Assembly (NCBI GenBank): GCA_044375105.1 | Contig: JBILNK010000092.1 | Span: forward strand, 1 to 16,583 | DNA length: 16,583 bases | Reading direction: 5' to 3' | Origin: JBIKLM01 sp044375105 | GTDB taxonomy: Bacteria > Planctomycetota > UBA1135 > GCA-002686595 | In this document: positions 14,125 to 16,583 of the stretch, in pieces | Numbering within the stretch: the stretch's first letter is position 1 | Layout of the letters: every line of letters starts with the position of its first letter | The notes under the pieces: generated by a model | Seen by the model: only the letters and a program-made list of their open reading frames with translations | Told to the model about the DNA's origin: nothing | The model's database searches: none | Program-made: the position numbers and the translations under genes

Positions 14125-16583
14125 ATGCGATTCTCCCCGGCGCTACTCCTGCTGCTGGCCGGCCCCCTGGCCACCCTCGCTGCCCAGGCGCCCCCCGGCT
14201 ACTACGCGGGGGTCGACACCTCGAGCGGGCCGGCCCTGCGCGCCAGCCTGCATGCACTGATCGACGACCACCAGCGGTTCCCGTTCACGTCCACCTCCAC
14301 GGACACCTGGGACATCCTCGAGGCCGCCGACACCAATCCCGCCGACCCCGGCACGATCCTGGACCTGTACCGCAACGCCGCCTACCCGAAAGCTGGGGGC
14401 GGCAATTCGTTCTACGACCGCGAGCACAGCTGGCCCTCGAGCTACGGCTTCCCCGACGACAACGCCAGCAACTACCCGTTCAGCGATTGCCACGCCCTGT
14501 TCCTGTGCGATTCGCTCTACAACAGCGAGCGCGGCAACAAGCCCTTCCGCAACTGCAATCCGAGCTGCTCCGAGAAGACCACGCTCGACACCAACGGCAG
14601 CGGCGGCGGCTCCGGCACCTACCCGGGCTTCAGCAACTGGACCAACGGCTTCGGAACCCCGGGCACCTGGGAGGCCTGGTCCGGCCGGCGCGGCGACGTG
14701 GCGCGCGCGCTGCTCTACATGGATCTGCGCTATGAAGGCGGCAGCCACGGCTTGACCGGCGCCGCCGAGCCGGACCTGATCCTGACCGACGACGAGAGCC
14801 TGATCGCGGCCTCCAACACCGGCAGCAACCTGTCGGTGGCCTACATGGGCATGCGCAGCGTGCTGCTGCAATGGCACCAACAGGATCCGCCGGACGCCAA
14901 GGAGGTGGAGCGCAACGACGCGGTGTTCGCCTTCCAAGGCAATCGCAACCCCTTCATCGACAATCCCCAGTGGGTTGCGATCGTCTACGGCACAGGCGCA
15001 CCGAGCGGCGCCAACGTGTGGATCAACGAGCTCCACTACGACAACAACGGCGCCGACCTCAACGAAGCCGTCGAGGTCGCCGGGCAAGCCGGGCTGAGCC
15101 TCGCCGGCTACAAGCTGGTGGCCTACAACGGCGGCGATGGCGCCAGCTACGCCTCCCTCGATCTGAGCGGTTCCCTGCCCGATCAAGGCAATTGCCTGGG
15201 CGTCAGGAGCTTCCTGTTCCCCGGCCTGCAGAACGGGTCCCCGGACGGACTGGCCCTGGTCGATCCGCTCGGTGTGCCGATCGAATTCCTGAGTTATGAA
15301 GGCATCATCCTGGCCACCTCGGGCCCGGCGATCGGCCTGACCTCCGTGGACATCGGGGTCTCCGAGAGCAGCGTGGGCTCGGAGTTCGAATCCCTGCAGA
15401 AGGTCGGCAGTGGCAAGGTTTCCGGCGATTTCACCTGGAGCGGTCCGACGCTGTCGACCTTCGGCGTCGCCAGCGTCGGACAGACCTTCCAGGATGCCTG
15501 CGGCGGGGTCCAGCTGCCGCCGGCCCCGAGCGGCCTGTCGGCGCAGACCTGCGTCGGCAAGGTGGCCTTGTCCTGGAGTCCGGTCGCCACGCCGGCTCTG
15601 GTCGGCTACGAGGTCTATCGCTCGAACTCCCCCGGGGGCCCCTACACCAAGCTGACGCCGGGCCCGATCGCGGCCACCACGTTCCTCGACACCGGGGTGC
15701 TGCCGGGCACGCGCTTCTACGCCGTGTCGAGCGTGGTCAGCCCGGCCCTCGAAGGCCTGAAGAGCGCTGACCTGCAGGTGCAGGTGCTGCCCTCCGGGGC
15801 CCTGGCGGCCCCCTGGATCAACGAGCTGCACTACGACAACAGCGGCACCGACGTCGGCGAATTCGTCGAGGTCGCTGGCCCCGCCGGCCTGAACCTCGCT
15901 GGCTATCAGCTGGTGGCCTACAACGGCACCGGCGGCGCCAGCTACCAGACCGTCAACCTGAGCGGTCTGCTGCCCGATCTGGGCGGCTGCGCCGGCGCGC
16001 TGAGCTTCCCCTTCGCGGGCCTGCAGAACGGTTCGCCCGATGGCCTGGCCCTGGTGGGTCCGGGCGGTGTCGTGCTGGAGTTCTTGAGCTACGAGGGCAG
16101 CTTCGTGGCCGTGGGAGGTCCCGCCAACGGCCTCCTGTCCAGCGATATCGGCGTCCAGGAGCCGACCACGACGCCGATCGGCCAATCGCTCCAGCGCCAG
16201 GGCAGCGGCTCCAGCGCGAGCGCCTTCGCCAGCTGGGCCGGCCCTGCCGCGCAGAGCCCCGGGGCCGCCAACCTCGGCCAGACCTTCCAGGGCGGCTGCC
16301 CCGGCAGCGTGCTGGCCTACGGCTGCAGCATCAACCCGCCCGGCTCGCTGCTCTATCTGGGCGGCGCGCTGACCCCCGGCAGCAGCCTGTCCTTCGGCCT
16401 GGACGACCCCCTGGACGTCGTGCCCAGCGGCGCCCTGTGCCTGCTGTCCCTGTCCTTCGGCGCGACGCCGAACTTCCCCTGCGGCCTGCCGCTGCCCGGC
16501 TACGGCCTGGCCGGCCCGAGCGCGCTGGGCGAGCTGCTGCTCGATCTCTCGCCGGCCCTGACCCCCTTGCCGATCCTGGTCGG
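14125..16583 (+). CDS. Secreted endonuclease I family nuclease with LTD-FN3-LTD modules, C-terminus beyond window
   Basis: The frame stays open for 819 codons to the right edge. A signal peptide (MRFSPALLLLLAGPLATLAAQ) is followed by an endonuclease I domain at about 25-275. Its His-Me finger core is DREHSWPSS, with H101 as the likely general base, then SDCHALF (120-126) and NSERGN (133-138), where N133 is a candidate metal ligand. Relatives are periplasmic or secreted non-specific DNA/RNA nucleases. Residues about 297-459 and 562-725 are two similar lamin-tail-like domains, each opening with WINELHYDN and ending GQTFQ. Between them, about 464-556 is a fibronectin III domain (KVALSWSPV, GYEVYRS). 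A Leu/Gly-rich module with NPPGSLLYLGGALTPG starts near 726; I recall similar C-terminal modules from planctomycetal exported proteins. It probably degrades extracellular nucleic acid, with the extra domains serving for attachment. No Shine-Dalgarno sequence is present. Confidence 0.92.
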   Translation, partial: MRFSPALLLLLAGPLATLAAQAPPGYYAGVDTSSGPALRASLHALIDDHQRFPFTSTSTDTWDILEAADTNPADPGTILDLYRNAAYPKAGGGNSFYDREHSWPSSYGFPDDNASNYPFSDCHALFLCDSLYNSERGNKPFRNCNPSCSEKTTLDTNGSGGGSGTYPGFSNWTNGFGTPGTWEAWSGRRGDVARALLYMDLRYEGGSHGLTGAAEPDLILTDDESLIAASNTGSNLSVAYMGMRSVLLQWHQQDPPDAKEVERNDAVFAFQGNRNPFIDNPQWVAIVYGTGAPSGANVWINELHYDNNGADLNEAVEVAGQAGLSLAGYKLVAYNGGDGASYASLDLSGSLPDQGNCLGVRSFLFPGLQNGSPDGLALVDPLGVPIEFLSYEGIILATSGPAIGLTSVDIGVSESSVGSEFESLQKVGSGKVSGDFTWSGPTLSTFGVASVGQTFQDACGGVQLPPAPSGLSAQTCVGKVALSWSPVATPALVGYEVYRSNSPGGPYTKLTPGPIAATTFLDTGVLPGTRFYAVSSVVSPALEGLKSADLQVQVLPSGALAAPWINELHYDNSGTDVGEFVEVAGPAGLNLAGYQLVAYNGTGGASYQTVNLSGLLPDLGGCAGALSFPFAGLQNGSPDGLALVGPGGVVLEFLSYEGSFVAVGGPANGLLSSDIGVQEPTTTPIGQSLQRQGSGSSASAFASWAGPAAQSPGAANLGQTFQGGCPGSVLAYGCSINPPGSLLYLGGALTPGSSLSFGLDDPLDVVPSGALCLLSLSFGATPNFPCGLPLPGYGLAGPSALGELLLDLSPALTPLPILV
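15013..15501 (+). repeat. Lamin-tail-like domain, copy 1, inside the nuclease
   Basis: This segment encodes residues 297-459. It shares with copy 2 the landmarks WINELHYDN, AGYKLVAYNG, GLQNGSPDGLALV, EFLSYEG and GQTFQ, in the same order and at almost the same spacing (about 158 residues from the Trp to the final Gln). The family match to lamin-tail domains is from the opening INELHYDN pattern. Confidence 0.85.
15808..16299 (+). repeat. Lamin-tail-like domain, copy 2, inside the nuclease
   Basis: This segment encodes residues 562-725 and repeats copy 1, with WINELHYDN, AGYQLVAYNG, GLQNGSPDGLALV, EFLSYEG and GQTFQ. Identity is high at the domain's start and middle and low in its last third. 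This suggests an old internal duplication with the fibronectin III domain between the copies. Confidence 0.85.

Noticed and set aside
11210..14174. Long frames on both strands covering the GH31 and lipoprotein genes
   Set aside because: The GH31 signature blocks and the lipoprotein signal peptide identify the real frames. The alternatives contain no motif.
14143..16185. 680-codon minus-strand frame opposite the nuclease
   Set aside because: The plus-strand frame has a signal peptide, nuclease core and repeated domains. The antisense frame merely mirrors the repeats.
1..16583. A new defence, mobile or biosynthetic system spanning several genes
   Set aside because: The neighbours are common metabolic and secreted enzymes with mixed orientation. 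No integrase, transposase, toxin-antitoxin pair, reverse transcriptase, CRISPR repeat or large biosynthetic enzyme was seen.

Overview
The window is about 72% G+C by eye and carries eleven genes I can support, one probable pseudogene, and one gene-poor stretch of about 1.2 kb. It suggests a bacterium of the Planctomycetota. The signs are many secreted or lipid-anchored proteins, a PhyH-family dioxygenase, a modular secreted nuclease ending in a Leu/Gly-rich module that I recall from planctomycetal exported proteins, and the absence of Shine-Dalgarno sequences. The phylum is an inference from style, not from a marker gene. I saw no tRNA, rRNA, CRISPR array, insertion sequence or phage gene.

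Layout. A subtilisin-like protease runs off the left edge on the minus strand (1-657). Divergent from it is a plus-strand pair: an amino-acid-type solute-binding lipoprotein (966-1736) and, 4 bases later, a phytanoyl-CoA dioxygenase-like protein fused to a C-terminal SCP2 sterol-carrier domain (1741-3018). A minus-strand pair follows, a family 2 glycosyltransferase (4061-5218) and a class I methyltransferase (3189-3950). These diverge from a family 4 glycosyltransferase (5274-6626), and a perfect 9-bp inverted repeat fills much of the 55-bp gap. These three look like a small glycan or polysaccharide assembly group. The GT4 gene converges on a large secreted S9 peptidase with a Pro/Glu-rich tail (6646-9381, minus).

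Between 9382 and 10617 there is no intact gene. The right part of it holds what looks like an ECF sigma factor broken by frameshifts. Next come a membrane-anchored SRPBCC protein (10618-11154, plus), and a minus-strand pair made of a lipoprotein of unknown function (13208-13801) and a GH31 alpha-glucosidase (11294-13090). The right edge is a long, incomplete secreted endonuclease I with two lamin-tail-like repeats around a fibronectin III domain (14125-16583, plus).

Several gene products would work at or outside the inner membrane: protease, peptidase, nuclease, binding protein and lipoprotein. This fits scavenging of polymers, but the genes do not form one obvious pathway. I found no convincing new defence or mobile system. 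The points most worth a second look are the PhyH-SCP2 fusion with its unusual metal site, the inverted repeat abutting the GT4 start, the decayed sigma factor, the architecture of the nuclease, and the uniform lack of ribosome-binding sites with a frequent CCATG start context.
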